A DNA stretch of 64,000 nucleotides from Welwitschia mirabilis. Its lineage: Eukaryota > Gnetophyta > Gnetopsida > Welwitschiales. The translations under genes were made by a program, and so were the position numbers. The stretch is taken from contig JBOZIK010000001.1 in NCBI GenBank assembly GCA_051453625.1, forward strand, positions 221,707,665 through 221,771,664, written 5' to 3'. The notes below the pieces were generated by a model. It saw only the letters and a program-made list of their open reading frames with translations. It did no database searches and was not told the origin of the DNA. Positions 12,006 through 24,845 of the stretch are shown in pieces. Each line of letters starts with the position of its first letter. The first letter of the stretch is position 1.

Positions 12006-15000
12006 ATGAAAGGGTTGCCATCTGTTAGACCTTCAATCTCCAATGGGACAAATTATGCCTATTGGAAGATGAATATGTAAATGTTCTTACAATCTTATGG
12101 GTTTTATGTTTGAAAAACAAATATAAAGGAGATACAAAAACTACAATAGGGACAAAAACATCTAATAAAGAAGCTTATCCTACTCTTATGACCACTGCAC
12201 ATTTTCAAGAAGAAGAAGATGAATTAAATAGTGAAGATGACACAAGTTTGGATATGCAACAAAGGTATGAACTAATTTTGAAAAAGTTTATTAAACTAGA
12301 AAAGGTATGTATTAAGATGAAAAAATTTACTTCATACACATGAGGAAGCTTATGAATAAAAAAGTAATATTAGCAATAAATTATCTTTAAAAAAATTCTC
12401 TCTTAAGGATGAGGTTAATATGTTAATGTGTGATTCAAAGAATGTAAGATAGAAGACATTAAATATAATGCTTAGGAAATCTGAAAATTCAAGTGACAAA
12501 AGTGACTTAGGACATAATAAAGCCACAACTAGTACTTTAACACCTTTATTTAAAAAGTGAAACTATAAGCTAAGTTATGAAAATTTGGTATTCGCAAAAA
12601 ACATTATTTGCTATTATTATCATAATAGAGGTCATTATCAGTATAGATGTCTAATAGAGTTAGAAAATAGATACTATACTAAAAATGCCAAGAGGTATAG
12701 TAGAATGGTACAACATTTTGGAAATGATAAATAAAAAAAGATATGAGTACAAGGTTATAACTAGCTTTTTTAGCTTAAAAAGCACTTAGAACAATGAAGA
12801 AGCATTTATGAAATTTTGAGAGTAGATTCTTAAGACACATTATTGGAGATATATCTAGCTTCACCACCTTAGTGAAGTACGCTAAAGGAGTTATAACAAT
12901 TGAAGATGACATAGAAGCATCAATCAAAGGTATTAGTTCCTTTGGATAATGTAATCTACCAGAGGTAAAAATTGTATTTTTCATAGAAGTTTTGTAATAT
13001 AATCTATTAAGTAAAAGTCAACTACATGATACAATTTTTTTTTCTTTTTGCATTTACAAAAGATGATTATGTTATTAGAGATTAAAATTTGGCTAAAGTT
13101 TAATTTACTAATGTAAGAAAATCAAATGTTTATATTACTACTCTTTAAGATATATCTAACAATGGAACTAAGTGTTTTCTTAGCAAAATAGATGAAGTAG
13201 AGCTATGGCATAGAAAACATAATCATATGAACAAAGATATTCTCAAAATCTTATCTAAAAAGAAAATAGTAAAAGGACTTCTCAAGTTTAAAAGCATTAA
13301 TAATCAGATCTATAAAACTTATTAGAAAGGAAAGCAGACAAAGGTAAAATTTGGTTAAAAAAATATTATCTCTACTAAATGTCCATTAGATTCTTTACCT
13401 TTAGACATTGTTGGACCTTCATCTACAGAAATCTTAGGTAAGAAAAGATATTGTTTGATAATTATATATGATGTTTCTTATTTTTTATGATTACCTTTCT
13501 TACACATAAGGATGAGGCTTTTAATGCTTTTTCTAAGTTGTGCATCATGTTTCAAAATTAAAATGGATATAAGATCAAAATAATAAGAAGTGATATTAGC
13601 ATCAAATTAAAAAAATGCAAGCTTTAGAAAATTTTATGAATAGTTTAGCATTCTACATCAATTCTCTTCTCCAAGAATTCCCCAACAAAATGGAATAACT
13701 AAAGATAGAATAGGGTTCTTAATGAAATGGCTATGACAATAATGCATGACAAAAGGGTATCATATCATTTTTAGGAAAAAGAAATTAATATAATATATTA
13801 TGTTTCCAATAGAGTTCTAGTAGTAAGATTCACCTCTAAGACTTGATATGAGTCATGATCAGGTTAAAAAAAAACCTTTTGTTAATTTCTTGCACATCTT
13901 TGAATTAAAATGATTTATTTCAAATGAAAAGGATAATTTGATGACGTTTCATTTTAAAGTTGATGAAGGAATTTTTCTAGGGTATTCTATGATTAGTAAG
14001 GCTTATAAGGTTTATAATAACAGAATTCATATAGTTGAGTAAACTATAAATGTTAAAATAAATGATATTGAATCAACACCTATGAATGTGGAATATGATT
14101 ATACTCCTATGTAAGTTGTTCAATCATCTAGGTATTTTCAAGTTTAATTAGATAGTAAGAAAGAAAAAGAAGAGACAAAAAAGGAAAATATATCAATCAT
14201 GACTAGATTAAAGAAAAGTTACTCTATAAGCAACATTATAGAAAGTTCATATGAAGGTATTCAAACTAGGAGTTATACTAGAAAATTTGGTGGTTATGTA
14301 ACTTATATCTCTCAAGTTGAACTAAAAACTTTGAAAGAAGCTTTAAAAAAAAACATTGCAGGGTTATTATGCAAGAAGAACTTAATTAATTTAAAAGATG
14401 TAATGTTTGGAAACTTACTTCAAGACCATAAAACAAACTAGTTATTGACACTAAGTGGATTTTCAAAAACAAAACAAATGAACATGGTAATATGATTAGA
14501 AACAAAGCAAGATTAGTAGTAAAAGGAAATAATCAATAGGAAGGAATTAACTTTGAAAAAACCTTTACTCTTATAGCTCGTATATAATTAATAAGAATGC
14601 TTCAACCTTTACTTATATAAAAGAATTCAAACTTTATTAAATGAAGGTCAAGAGTGCATTTCTAAATGAAATTATTTAAGAAAAATATATGTTGAATAAC
14701 CAAATGGGTTTATTAAGTCATAAAAATTTGATCATATTTACAAATTAAAGAAGGCTTTCTATGATCTTAATCAATCTCCTAGAAACTGATATTAAAAACT
14801 CTTAGGTCATCTAATTGAAAATGATTTTAAAAGAGGTACATTAGAAGTAACATTATCCATTAGGAAAGACAGTAAGATTTTATTATTATTTAAATTTATG
14901 TAGATGATATTATTTTTAGTGCTTCTAACAAATCCTTGTATAAGAAATTTATCAATATTATGTAGGATAAGTTTGAAATAAGTCTTATAAGAGAAATGAA

Positions 15001-15860
15001 CAACTTATTGGAACTTCAAGTTGTGCAACATAAGTAAGGTACATTTATTTCATAAGCTAAATATATTAAAAATTTGCTATTCACTTATGATTTATAGCAT
15101 TGCAAAGGAAAAGATACTCCAATGATCTAAAACAGCAAATTAGACAAGATGAAAGTTATAAGAAGATGAATGAAAAGATATATAGAGGTAAGATTTGTAA
15201 TCTATTATATCATATAACTAGTTGACTTGATATTATGTTGAGTGTAGGGATTTATACATGTTATCAAAATAATCCTAGGGAATCAAATCTCAAAGTTGTA
15301 AAAAATAATTTTTTATTACTTAGAAAATACTAATATTTAGAGCCTTTGCTACTCAAAGGATACCTCTCTTAATTGAATAAGATATTGTGATGCAGATCAA
15401 AAATGATGCAAAGATGATAGAAGAAGCAAAAGTGGAACATGCTTTTTGCTTGGATAATGCTTGATTTCTTGAAGTAGTAAAAAGAAAAACTAAACTACTC
15501 TATCAACAATTGAGGTTGAGTAATTATTACTGGAAGTTATTATGCATAACATCTATAAATGAAGCAAACATTAAAAATTTTTAGACTCTTCATGAATAGC
15601 ATTCCCATTTATTATAACAACAAGAGTGCCATCAATATATCTAAAAATCTTATACAATACTCACAGACCAAGAATATTGATATTTAACATTACTTTCTTA
15701 GATAACATGCTCAGAATAGAAATGTTACAATGAACATATCAGTATAGATGATCAATTTGTAAATGTATTTCCAAAACCTCTAAATACTCAAAGATACGTA
15801 AAGTTGTATAGAAACTTGAAGATTGAGTCTTATTCAATTAGGTATGTAAATAGGTAATAT
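12006..15860 (+). pseudogene. Copia element B gag-pol (Sirevirus-like), heavily decayed
   Basis: The ATG at 12006 opens a gag with SNGTNYAYWKMNM at about 12037-12075. An acidic/basic helical stretch follows (ORF at 12062-12343), then a zinc knuckle at 12609-12650 reading CYYYHNRGHYQYRC, its second Cys changed to Tyr. Next come GAG-pre-integrase (ELWHRKHNHMNKDILKIL, about 13190-13245), integrase (about 13380-13750, ending SSPRIPQQNG), and a linker ORF at 14199-14441. RT starts DTKWIFKNKTNEHG near 14449 and has YVDD intact at 14899-14910. RNase H runs about 15370-15720. I saw no protease Asp motif. The gag with a long helical tail, the NGTNYAYWK block and non-coding DNA after RNase H suggest the Sirevirus group; that placement is inference. 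More than twenty stops occur, many at former CAG/CAA codons. Confidence 0.88.
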
Positions 15861-16073
15861 CCTTTAAATTCTCAACTCCACATTGTAATTATCTTATGAG
15901 TTAATATTATTAGTTAAAATTAATTAAAAGTTAAAATTATGTACTTGATAATTACTTTTTTAAAGTATCATTGNNNNNNNNNNNNNNNNNNNNNNNNNNN
16001 NNNNNNNNNNNNNNNNNNNNNNNNNNNNNNNNNNNNNNNNNNNNNNNNNNNNNNNNNNNNNNNNNNNNNNNNN

Positions 16074-17500
16074 TAAAACAAACTAGTTACTAACACTTAG
16101 TGGATTTTCAAAAACAAAAAAATGAACATAGTAATGTGATTAGAAACAAAGAAAGATTAGTAGTAAAAGGAAATAATCAACAAGAAGGAATTAACTTTGG
16201 AAAAACCTTTACTCCTATAGCTCTTATATAATCAATAAGAATACTTCAACCTTTACTTGTATAAAAGAATTCAAACTTTATCAAATGGATGTCAAGAGTG
16301 CATCTCTAAATGAAATTCTTTAAGAAAAATATATGTTGAATGAACAAATGTGTTCATTAAATCATAAAAATTTGATCATATTTACAAATTAAAGAATCCT
16401 TTCGATGATCTTAATCAAGCTCCTAGAAACGGATATTAAAAACTCTTAGGTTATCTAATTTTGGTTTTAAAAAAGGTACATTATAAGTAACATTATCCAT
16501 TAGGAGAGACAATAAGATTTTATTATTATTTAAATTTATGAAGATAATATTATTTTTGGTGCTTCTAACCAATCCTTATATAAGAAATTTGTCAATATTA
16601 TGTAGGATAAGTTTGAAATAAGTCTTATAAGAGAAATGAACAACTTATTGGAACTTCAATTTGTGCAACATGAGCAAGGTACATTTATTTCACAAGCTAA
16701 ATATATTAAAAATTTACTATTCAAATATGATTTATAGGATTGCAAAGGAAAAGATACTCCTATGATCTAAAACACCAAATTGGACAAGATGAAAGTTATA
16801 AGAAGATGAATAAAAAGATATATAGAGGTATGATTTGTAATCTATTATATCTTACAACTAGTTGACTTGATATTATGTTGAGTGTAGGGATTTATACATG
16901 TTATCAAAATAATCCTAGGGAATCAAATCTTAGAGTTATAAAAAAGAATTTTTAATTACTTGAAAGATACTACTAATTAGAGCCTTTACTACTCAAAGGA
17001 TTCCTCTCTTAATTGAGTAAGCTATTATGATGCAAATCAAAAACAATGCAAAGATGATAGAAGAAGCAAAAGTGGAACATGCTTTTTGCTTGGACAATGC
17101 TTGATTTCTTCGAGTAGTAAAAAGAAAAACTAAACTTCTCTATCAACAATTGAGGTTGAGTAATTATTACTGGAAGTTATTATGCACAACATCTATAAAT
17201 AAAGCAAACATTGAAAAATTTTAGACTCTTCATGAATAGCATTCCCATTTATTATATCAATAAGAGTGCCATCAATGTATCTAAAAATCTTATACAATAC
17301 TCAAAAACCAAGCATATTGAGATTCAACATCACTTTGTTAGATAACATGCTCAGAATAGAAATGTTACAATGCAACATATTAGTATAGATGATCAATTTG
17401 CAGATGTATTTCCAAAACCTCTAAATACTCAAAGATACGTAAAGTTGTGTAGGAACTTGAAGATTGAGTCTTATTCAATTAGGTATGTAAATAGGTAATA
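16074..17500 (+). pseudogene. Second copy of the copia B RT-RNase H region across a gap
   Basis: This repeats 14429-15860 with roughly 5-8% differences by eye; the shared segment continues to 15973 on the left and 17617 on the right. The catalytic YVDD of the left copy reads Y-E-D-N here (16537-16548). RNase H motifs such as RSKSGTCFLL near 17062 are kept. The left copy stops at the 100-N block 15974-16073 and this one starts right after it. It is therefore either an unmerged contig overlap between haplotypes or repeat copies, or a true partial duplication collapsed at the gap. Confidence 0.85.
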
Positions 17501-17504
17501 TTCT

Positions 17505-18268
17505 TTAAATTCTCAACTCCACATTGTAATTATCTTATGAGTTAAAATTATTAGTTAAAATTAATTAAAAGTTAAAATTATGTACTTGATAATTACTTTT
17601 TTAAAGTATCATTGCTATGCTTGCAGTAGTTGTAGATATTTTTAAAAATTCTAGAACTTTCATTGTAGATGTCATAGACATCTCTTATAAAGACATCTTA
17701 AAAATTATAAACATCTTTATCTATATTATTGCTAAAAAATGTTTAGTAGAACATCAGTTGGTACCTTTGAGAGGCACAAACTCAGGGGTACTACTAGGCT
17801 TTCATAGAGGTACATGTGTGAGAGAAGCAACAAACTCTAGTACCTGCATTATTTTTCTCTATTGTCCAAAAAAAGAGGAGAAGTTTTGGCAAATTAGTAA
17901 TTGTAAATCCAAATTGGTTAAATCAATGGTATTTAGTTAGGTTGGGAACACTTAAATAAATAATCAAATAGTTTTGAGCTTTACATTCTACATGTCTATT
18001 TGAATGACTAATATCGTGATTCATCAATTATTTTTGTAACTTTATTTGATTACTCAAAACGATTCTTTAATATATCATAATCTATTTTTAAGTGGCATAT
18101 AGATGTATGTATGTATGTGTTTTTATCTCATTCCAAGTAATTAATATCATGATTTCTTAATATCATTGAAAAGATTGATTTTGTGCATTTCCTTGGAATA
18201 TAAATGTTTGATTTTAGTTAATTAGATGAGATTACACAAATGAGATTTAATAAGTTTTGGACATCATC
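17505..18268 (+). other. Copia B region between RNase H and the polypurine tract, with a 107-codon ORF
   Basis: About 760 bases lie between the end of RNase H and the polypurine tract. They contain an open frame at 17617-17940 with a segment LVEHQLVPLRGTNSG. The same segment can be read in minus-strand element C (about 52915-52860, LVEHQLVPLRGINLG) with flanking similarity over about 350 bases, although C has a frameshift and stops. Sireviruses often carry extra sequence here, sometimes an env-like ORF. I cannot match this one to a known protein, it has no signal peptide or clear transmembrane helix, and similarity may only reflect common descent. Confidence 0.45.
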
Positions 18269-18281
18269 AAAAAGGTAGAGA
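18269..18281 (+). other. Polypurine tract of copia element B
   Basis: aaaaaggtagaga precedes the 3' LTR. The equivalent in element C (minus strand, 52390-52377) is AAAAGGGGGGAGAT, a textbook plus-strand primer. A repeated copy lies at about 20506-20519. Confidence 0.7.
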
Positions 18282-19211
18282 TTATTAGTAAATCTAGATT
18301 TAAAGATTTCACTTATCAAATATCTTATGTCATTATGTACATAAGTCAGTACCAATAACATCAGACATTTATAAGTCTTAGATCATGATGGATCTTCAAA
18401 GGTAACATCTCATAAAAGGATCTAATGCTAAAATACAAAATTAGTTGTTTGAATAGATCTAGAAAATTAAAGATGTCTCTTGTAAAGATATCTAGTAAAT
18501 TGAAGATATCTTAAATGTACAAGAATTTACCTTAGAGGATTAAGACAACTATTTTATTAAGATGATTATGCTAAAAGTTAAACTTAACACATATGAAGAT
18601 ATTCACATATTTAAAGAGATATACACTAAGCTAAAATAGGTAACAAAGTTAATTTGGTTTTTTACTAATATCTTACATTTTAGATGAGCTATTAACTTGT
18701 ACATTGTGAATTCATAATCACAAAGGCCTAAGGATTATACATAGCAAGTTTTATCAAAATCTAGATAAGTTGACTAAAAAAATATATAAGATGAAGATGT
18801 TTAGCTATTACTAGACATATATAAAAGTGGAAACATCTTACAGCAAAGTTAATGTTGATAAAAACTAAAGTTATGTGTCTAATGCCTAAACATTTCCTAT
18901 CCATTACACGATGGTTACAAAGTTAAACAACTATTTTTTAAGCTCAAATATTAGATTTTCTTTAATCTTATAAAGCTTTAACATCACAAAATAAATTAAG
19001 AAGTCTTGAAATATTAATAAATTCTTAGATTTAATCTTAGTTAATAACTATTAGATCAAAAACAAAAGAATGCATGGTTAAAAGAACTTCTTAAGAAGAA
19101 TCAAAGGAATCATTTATTAAGAATCTTATCTTACTTTCATTATTCACTCTTGGATCATCATTTACACTCATAATGATAACAACATAAACATTAAGAATCT
19201 CAAATATTCAT
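18282..19211 (+). mobile_element. Copia element B, 3' LTR, left part (cut by gypsy element 1)
   Basis: From ttattagtaaatctag the sequence matches the 5' LTR at 5709-6610, including the run tatcttatgtcattatgta and the segment aagacaactattttattaag. Similarity stops after attcat at 19211, where TGATTC of the gypsy LTR starts. The uninterrupted LTRs continue through this point at about 6605 and 57605. The whole piece recurs at 20521-21445 because of the duplication around gap 19868-19967. Confidence 0.82.
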
Positions 19212-19867
19212 TGATTCAATATCAAATTATATGTATTTGATGAGCTGTTATGAGCTATTTCACAGGACATTTGTACAAGTTTAGATAATTCTGATGATTA
19301 TGAAGAATTAATAAAAGATCTTAGAAATGTACAATTCTTGGCATGATTAGAGGAATTTAAAGTATATTCTGATACATTATTCAATAAAGGAAGATCAATG
19401 ATGAAAAAGGCTAGCTTTTCTTGAGTTAAAAGGACAAAGAAAACCATCATTTCCTTCATCATTCCCCTAATAGGTAGGACAATAACACTACATAAGCCAC
19501 ATAGGAATGCTGATGTGGATTGAATTTGATACTATTGAGTCATATTTTCTATAGGAGTGTCATCCCCATGGTTATTCCCATGACATGCACGATGATAATG
19601 TAACATTTAAGCCATTGTCCCCTTAGTCATCTCCCCTTGGTTGTCCCCACGATAGGTAGAATAACACATGTAATTGCCAGCCGAACTTTAATTATTTTAT
19701 CTATTTCTTTTATTTAAATTAAGCACATTTTGTAGTGCATTTCATATGATGATTTTACCTTCTTAGCACTATAAATAAGACCCCTCTTCGAGTCTCCTAT
19801 CCATCTTTGATGCACTAGACATTCTTGTGATAGGAGCTCGAAGGATGAAAGATCCATCTTGTGAGTT
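19212..19867 (+). mobile_element. Gypsy element 1 LTR, first (truncated) copy before the gap
   Basis: TGATTCAATATCAAATT opens an LTR that runs into the N block at 19868. It repeats 21446-22088 with a few percent difference. A TATA box (tataaataag) lies near 19769 and the downstream ccatctttgatgcactag segment is shared with the complete LTR copies. The larger duplicated unit is 17730-19867 against 19968-22088. Confidence 0.8.
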
Positions 19868-19967
19868 NNNNNNNNNNNNNNNNNNNNNNNNNNNNNNNNN
19901 NNNNNNNNNNNNNNNNNNNNNNNNNNNNNNNNNNNNNNNNNNNNNNNNNNNNNNNNNNNNNNNNNNN

Positions 19968-21445
19968 TGCCAAAAAATATTTAGCAAAACATCAGTTGGT
20001 ACCTTTGAGAGGCACAAACTCAGGGGTCCTACTAGGCTTTCATAAAGGTACATGTGTGAGATAAGCAACAAACTCTAGTATCTACATTCTTTTTCTCTGT
20101 TGTCCAAAAAGAGAGGAGAAGTTTTAGCAAATCAGTGATTGTAAATCCAAATTGGTTAAATCAATGGTATTTGGTTAGGTTGGGAACACTTAAATAAATA
20201 ATCAAATAGTTTTAAGCTTTACATTCTACATGTCTATTTGAATGTCTAATATCGTGATTCATCAATTATTTTTGTAACTTTATTTGATTGCTCAAAATGA
20301 TTCTTTAATATATCATAATCTATTTTTAAGTGGCATATAAATGTATGTATGTACATGTTTTTATCTCATTCCAAGTAATTAATATTATGATTTTTTAATA
20401 TCATTGAAAAGATTGATTATGTGCATTTCTTTGGAATATAAATGTCTGATTTTAGTTAATTAGATGAGATTACACAAATAAGATTTAATAAGTTTGGACA
20501 TCATCAAAAAGGTAGAGATTATTAGTAAATCTATATTTAAAAATTCCAAATATCTTATGTCATTATGTAGATAGGTCAATACCAAGAACATCAGACATTG
20601 ATAAGTCTCAGATCATGATGGATCTTCAAAGGTAACATCTTATAAAAGGATCTACTGCTAAACTACAAAATTAGTTGTTTGAAGAGATTTAGAAAATTAA
20701 AGATGTCTCTTGTAAAGATATCTAGTAAATTGAAGATATCTTAAATGTATAAGAATTTACCTTAGAGGATTAAGACAACTATTTTATTAAGATGATTATG
20801 CTGAAAGTTAAACTTAACACATATGGAGACATCCACATATTTAAAGAGATATACACTGAGCTAAAATAGGTAATAAAGTTACTTTGATTTTTGACTAATA
20901 TCTTATGTTTCAGGTGAGCTATTAACTTGTACATTGTGAATTCATAATCATAAAGCCCCAGTGATTATACATAGCAAGTTTCATAAAAATCTAGGTAAGT
21001 TTACTAAAAAAATCTATAAGATGAAGATGTTTAGCTATTACTAGACATATATAAAAGTGGAAACATCTTACAGCAAAGTTAATATTGATAAAAACTAAAG
21101 TTATGTGCCTAATGCCTAAACATTTCCTATCCATTACACGATGGTTACAAAGTTAAACAACTATTTTTTTAAGTTCAAACAAATAGATTTTCTTTAATCT
21201 TATAAAGCCTTAACATCACAAAATAAATTAAGAAGTTTTAAAATATTAATAAATACTTAGCTTTTAAATCTTGGTTAATAATGATTAGATCAAAAACAAA
21301 AGAATGCATGGTTAAAAGAACTTCTTAACAAGAATCAAAGGAATCATTTATAAAGAATCTTATCTTACTTTCATTATTTACTATTGGATCATCATTTACA
21401 CTCATGATGATAATAACAACAACATCAAGGATCTCAAATATTCAT
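19968..21445 (+). repeat. Repeated copy of copia B tail and 3' LTR after the gap
   Basis: This is the right copy of the 2.1-kb gap-flanking duplication. It starts tgccaaaaaatatttag, matching 17730, runs through the post-RNase H region (to about 20505), the polypurine tract and the copia LTR (20521-21445), and then into the gypsy LTR. The left copy ends exactly at the gap and the right copy starts exactly at it. Most likely it is an unmerged assembly overlap. Confidence 0.8.
21441..21445 (+). repeat. Target-site duplication TTCAT of gypsy element 1 (5' side)
   Basis: ttcat directly precedes the LTR start TGATT. On the minus strand the same five bases directly follow the gypsy LTR end at 45716 (atgaa at 45711-45715 on the plus strand). 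Both lie at the same point of the copia LTR. Confidence 0.75.
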
Positions 21446-22661
21446 TGATTCAATGTCAAATTATACATATTTGATGAGGTATTATGAGCTATTTCATAGG
21501 ACATTTGTACAAGTTTAGATAATTTTGACAATTATGAAGAATTAATAAAAGATCTTAGAAATGTACAATTATTAGCATGATTAGAGGCATTTAAAGTATA
21601 TTTTGATACATTATGCAATAAATGAAGATCAGTGATGAAAAAGGCTAGCTTTTCTTAAGTTGAAAGGACAAATAAAACCATCATTTCCTTCATCATTTCC
21701 TTGACAAGTCGGATGATAACACTACATAAGCCACATAGGAATGCTGATATAGATTGAATTTGGTGCTATTGAGTCATCTTTTCTATATGAGTGTCATCTC
21801 CATGGTTATTCCCATGACATGCAGGATGATAATATAACATTTAAGCCATTGTCCCCTTGGTCATCCCCATGATAGGTAGAATAACACATGTAATTGCCAG
21901 TTGAACTTTAACCATTTTATCTATTTCTTTTATTGAAATTAAGTACATTTTTTAGTGCATTTCATATGATGATTTTGCCTTCTTAGGACTATAAATAAGA
22001 CCCCTATTTGAGTCTCCTATCCATATTTGATGCACTAGAAATTCTTGTGATAAGAGATTGAAGGATGAAAGATTCATCTTGTGAGTTGCAGAAAGGCATT
22101 CCTTTAGTACAGGGTTGTGCATCATCTATTAAGGCTTGGCTATTTTGTAACCCAAATTCTAAGTTAATTTTAATATAAAATTCTATTTCATTTGTGCATT
22201 TAGTTTTATTATATTTTTCTTATGGTTTATGTGGTCCTTGATCTAGTAATAGTTTCTTTGATAATATAGGTCTTAAGGGTAGCATTTGTTAAGGTCGAAG
22301 AAATTAGTTTTAGATTCTTTTTGCATTGTACTTTATTGGACTCAACTGATAGCTTAAGTTCATCTTAGTTAGTGATAGTTTCCTTAGCTAATTTAGGTTA
22401 TACAAGGCTAGTCTTCTTGATAAGTTAATTTATTAATTAGATAGATATTCATCTAGGTTTAGTTGCACTTACATTACATTGTATCTTTAATTTCTTACAT
22501 TGTTTCTAAATTTGAATACATTCTCTCTTAAAATCATATCTTCCTCTTCTCTTGGATATCTTCAATGGGTTGCAACATTTAGGTCACTCCCATTTATACT
22601 AGACTGTGTATTTTATAATATATGCATTTGTGAAAGGATTACAAAAATACATATTGTAACA
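21446..22661 (+). mobile_element. Gypsy element 1 (Athila-like), complete 5' LTR, 1216 bp
   Basis: The LTR begins TGATTCAATG at 21446 and ends TGTAACA at 22661, two bases before the primer site. It aligns with the reverse LTR at 46982-45716 (1267 bp) along its length. U3 carries repeated GTCATCCCC/GGATGA motifs (21690-21880). A TATA box, tataaataag, is at 21990-21999, and the downstream segment cccctatttgagtctcctat is conserved in all copies. The LTR drives transcription and ends of the element's RNA; this copy is decayed by transitions. Confidence 0.85.
21990..21999 (+). promoter_or_regulatory. TATA box of the gypsy LTR
   Basis: tataaataag is the best TATA match in the LTR. It is conserved in the three LTR copies (near 19769, here, and on the minus strand near 46436-46426) although the surroundings differ by many transitions. 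Confidence 0.7.
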
Positions 22662-22663
22662 TC

Positions 22664-22683
22664 TTGATACCATTTTTGGGGAG
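22664..22683 (+). promoter_or_regulatory. Decayed Athila-type primer binding site
   Basis: ttgataccatttttggggag follows the LTR end by two bases. Athila/Tat elements have TTGGCGCCGTTGCCGGGGA (tRNA-Asp type). The differences here are almost all C-to-T or G-to-A at CG or CNG positions, as expected from methylation decay. Confidence 0.7.
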
Positions 22684-23238
22684 GATTGTTGAGAAGAATA
22701 AGGATTATTATCTTTCAGTTAAATAAATTGGATTTCCATTTAGTTATTTATCCATAGTGATATTGTATATCTATTTAGGATCTGTAGGATTTTATTTCAC
22801 AACTTTTAGTTTTTATTAGTCTATAATAATAGTCTATTATTCTCTCTATCATCTAAACAGTACTAAAAATGATGGTTTCTTAGTTTATTTTCTATGTCTG
22901 TGAATCTTCCTTTCAGTTTCTATTTTACTAGTAAAATAATAGTCATCTCCCCCATCGTTTCCATGATAAAGTGAATGACAGCTTTATTTTTAGCTTTTAT
23001 TTTTGGATTATAGAAATTATTAGTTTAATAATAATTAGTTTTCATCATCCCCTATGTTATCCACATGACTAGAAGAATGACAATCTATTTTTGGCTTTTA
23101 GGTTTCTACTAAATTCTTGTTCTTTATTTCTACTTTTTGTTTTTATCATCCCTTCTGTCATCCCCATGATAGATAGGATGATTATTAACTACTTTTAATT
23201 TCATTTTCTATTGTTTTATTTTTATAGAATGCTATGAT
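22684..23238 (+). other. Gypsy element 1 leader (untranslated)
   Basis: No reading frame. Three blocks at about 22942-22980, 23042-23080 and 23145-23185 each hold an imperfect dyad of the form CATCyCC...CATGA...gATGA, the same motif as in the LTR U3. They may be remnants of a repeated regulatory or packaging sequence. Confidence 0.6.
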
Positions 23239-24845
23239 ATGGTCACCCCAGGAAAGAAGTATAGAAAAGAAAGGCTACTGATAAATGAAAACACTAGAGA
23301 AGGACTAGTTAACTTTCAAATCGAATTAGAAAAATAATATCTAGGTGCATATAATATACCCTCTAAGTTTAGTTATTTTGAATTTGACACTGTGAAAGGA
23401 AATTCTTTAGAAGATAATTTAGAAGAAGATAATTTATAATGTCTAATGTTGCATAAAAAAAATCAAGTCATAGGTTCTTTAACCCTAGTCCTAAGGCAAA
23501 CGTTACCCTTAAGGAATTGATAGTTAATGAGAAATAGGAAATTCAAAATCCTAGTGATTTATCCTTAGGAGATGATGTTGAGTTAAAGAATCTAAATGCC
23601 TATCCTATCTTTAGTGAAAAACTCAATGAGAATTCCTTCAACACATTACAGATATTAAACAATTAGTTCTTATCTTAGAAAATGAAAAGAAAAGAATTAG
23701 TGATCAAATATATATGGTTATTTTCCCAATGATATTAAGGGAAAAAACAAAACTTTGGCTAATAAATATACCTCATAAAAGTTTAAAATCTTGGAATCAA
23801 GTTAGATTCATGAGTAAAGCAACCATTTGAAAAAGGAAAAAGGAAGTGACAAATTTCCAACAACAACCAAATGAGAACTATGCTTTCACATATGAACACT
23901 TCTTTATTTCAATTAACTCTAATCTAGTATACTTTTTTATATAAGAAGAGCTAGTTAACTACTTTTATAGTGGGTTGAACCACTAAATAAAATAACTTAT
24001 AGATTTCTATTGTGATGGAATCCTAATGAATCTCACATTAGAAAATTCTTGGAAAACATTAGAAGAAATTGTGGAGGTAAGCCAAACTTGGTCAACATTA
24101 AAATATAATCATATTAGAGGAAAACTCATCAAATATCTAAAAGAGGTTAAAAAAGAAAATGAGATGGATAAAACCAAAAACAACCTTGCAAGTTTGATTA
24201 GATATTTCATGACAACATTAGAGAGATATACTGACATAATTTTAGATGCCAAATTAGCAACTAAAAAGAATTTTATACCAACATGTGACTTATGCAAGGA
24301 CAATTATCACCTAACTAATGATTGTCCTCTAGTGCCAATATACAAGGAGAGAATACATGAAGATGTTTGTACTTTCAATCAAAAATTGTCAAACTTTAGA
24401 ACTCAAAACCAGTTACAACCTAAGTTAAATACACAAACCTTTGACAACAAGTTCAAAAATTTTTAAAATAACTTTCAACCTTTCAAAAATTGATTGGAAA
24501 ATTCAGATTTTCAACCAAGTTCATCAAAATTTCAACATCCAAATGCGTCACTTAAAAACTCTATAGATGAACTTAGGAAATCACAAGAAAGAATAAACTT
24601 TAGCATTAAAAAGACAAACTTTAATATTAAGAGGACAAATGCCAATATTAAAAACTTAGTAAATGTCCTTCAACAAACCATGGTAGAAAACCAAAAACCA
24701 CAAGGATCATTTGCAACACAACCTCTACCAAATCTTAATGAAGTAAGAAAAGATTATAAGGTTGTAATGTTAAGTGGACATAAAGTAAACCCTTCTTCAT
24801 ATGAAGCATCAACCTCCCAAAAGGACACTAGAGAGAATGAGAAAT
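23239..24845 (+). pseudogene. Gypsy element 1 gag (Athila-like)
   Basis: The ATG at 23239 starts MVTPGKKYRKERLLIN. A retrotransposon gag domain is readable at about 23710-24080 in broken frames, then ORF 24026-24466 with a zinc knuckle CDLCKDNYHLTNDC at 24284-24325 (perfect CX2CX4HX4C), and ORF 24494-24847 with a polar, coiled-coil-like stretch (INFSIKKTNFNIKRTNANIK, residues 36-55). This order (gag core, single CCHC, Gln/Asn-rich tail, short coiled coil) fits Athila gag. The protein would package element RNA. Several stops and shifts lie before 24026. Confidence 0.85.
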
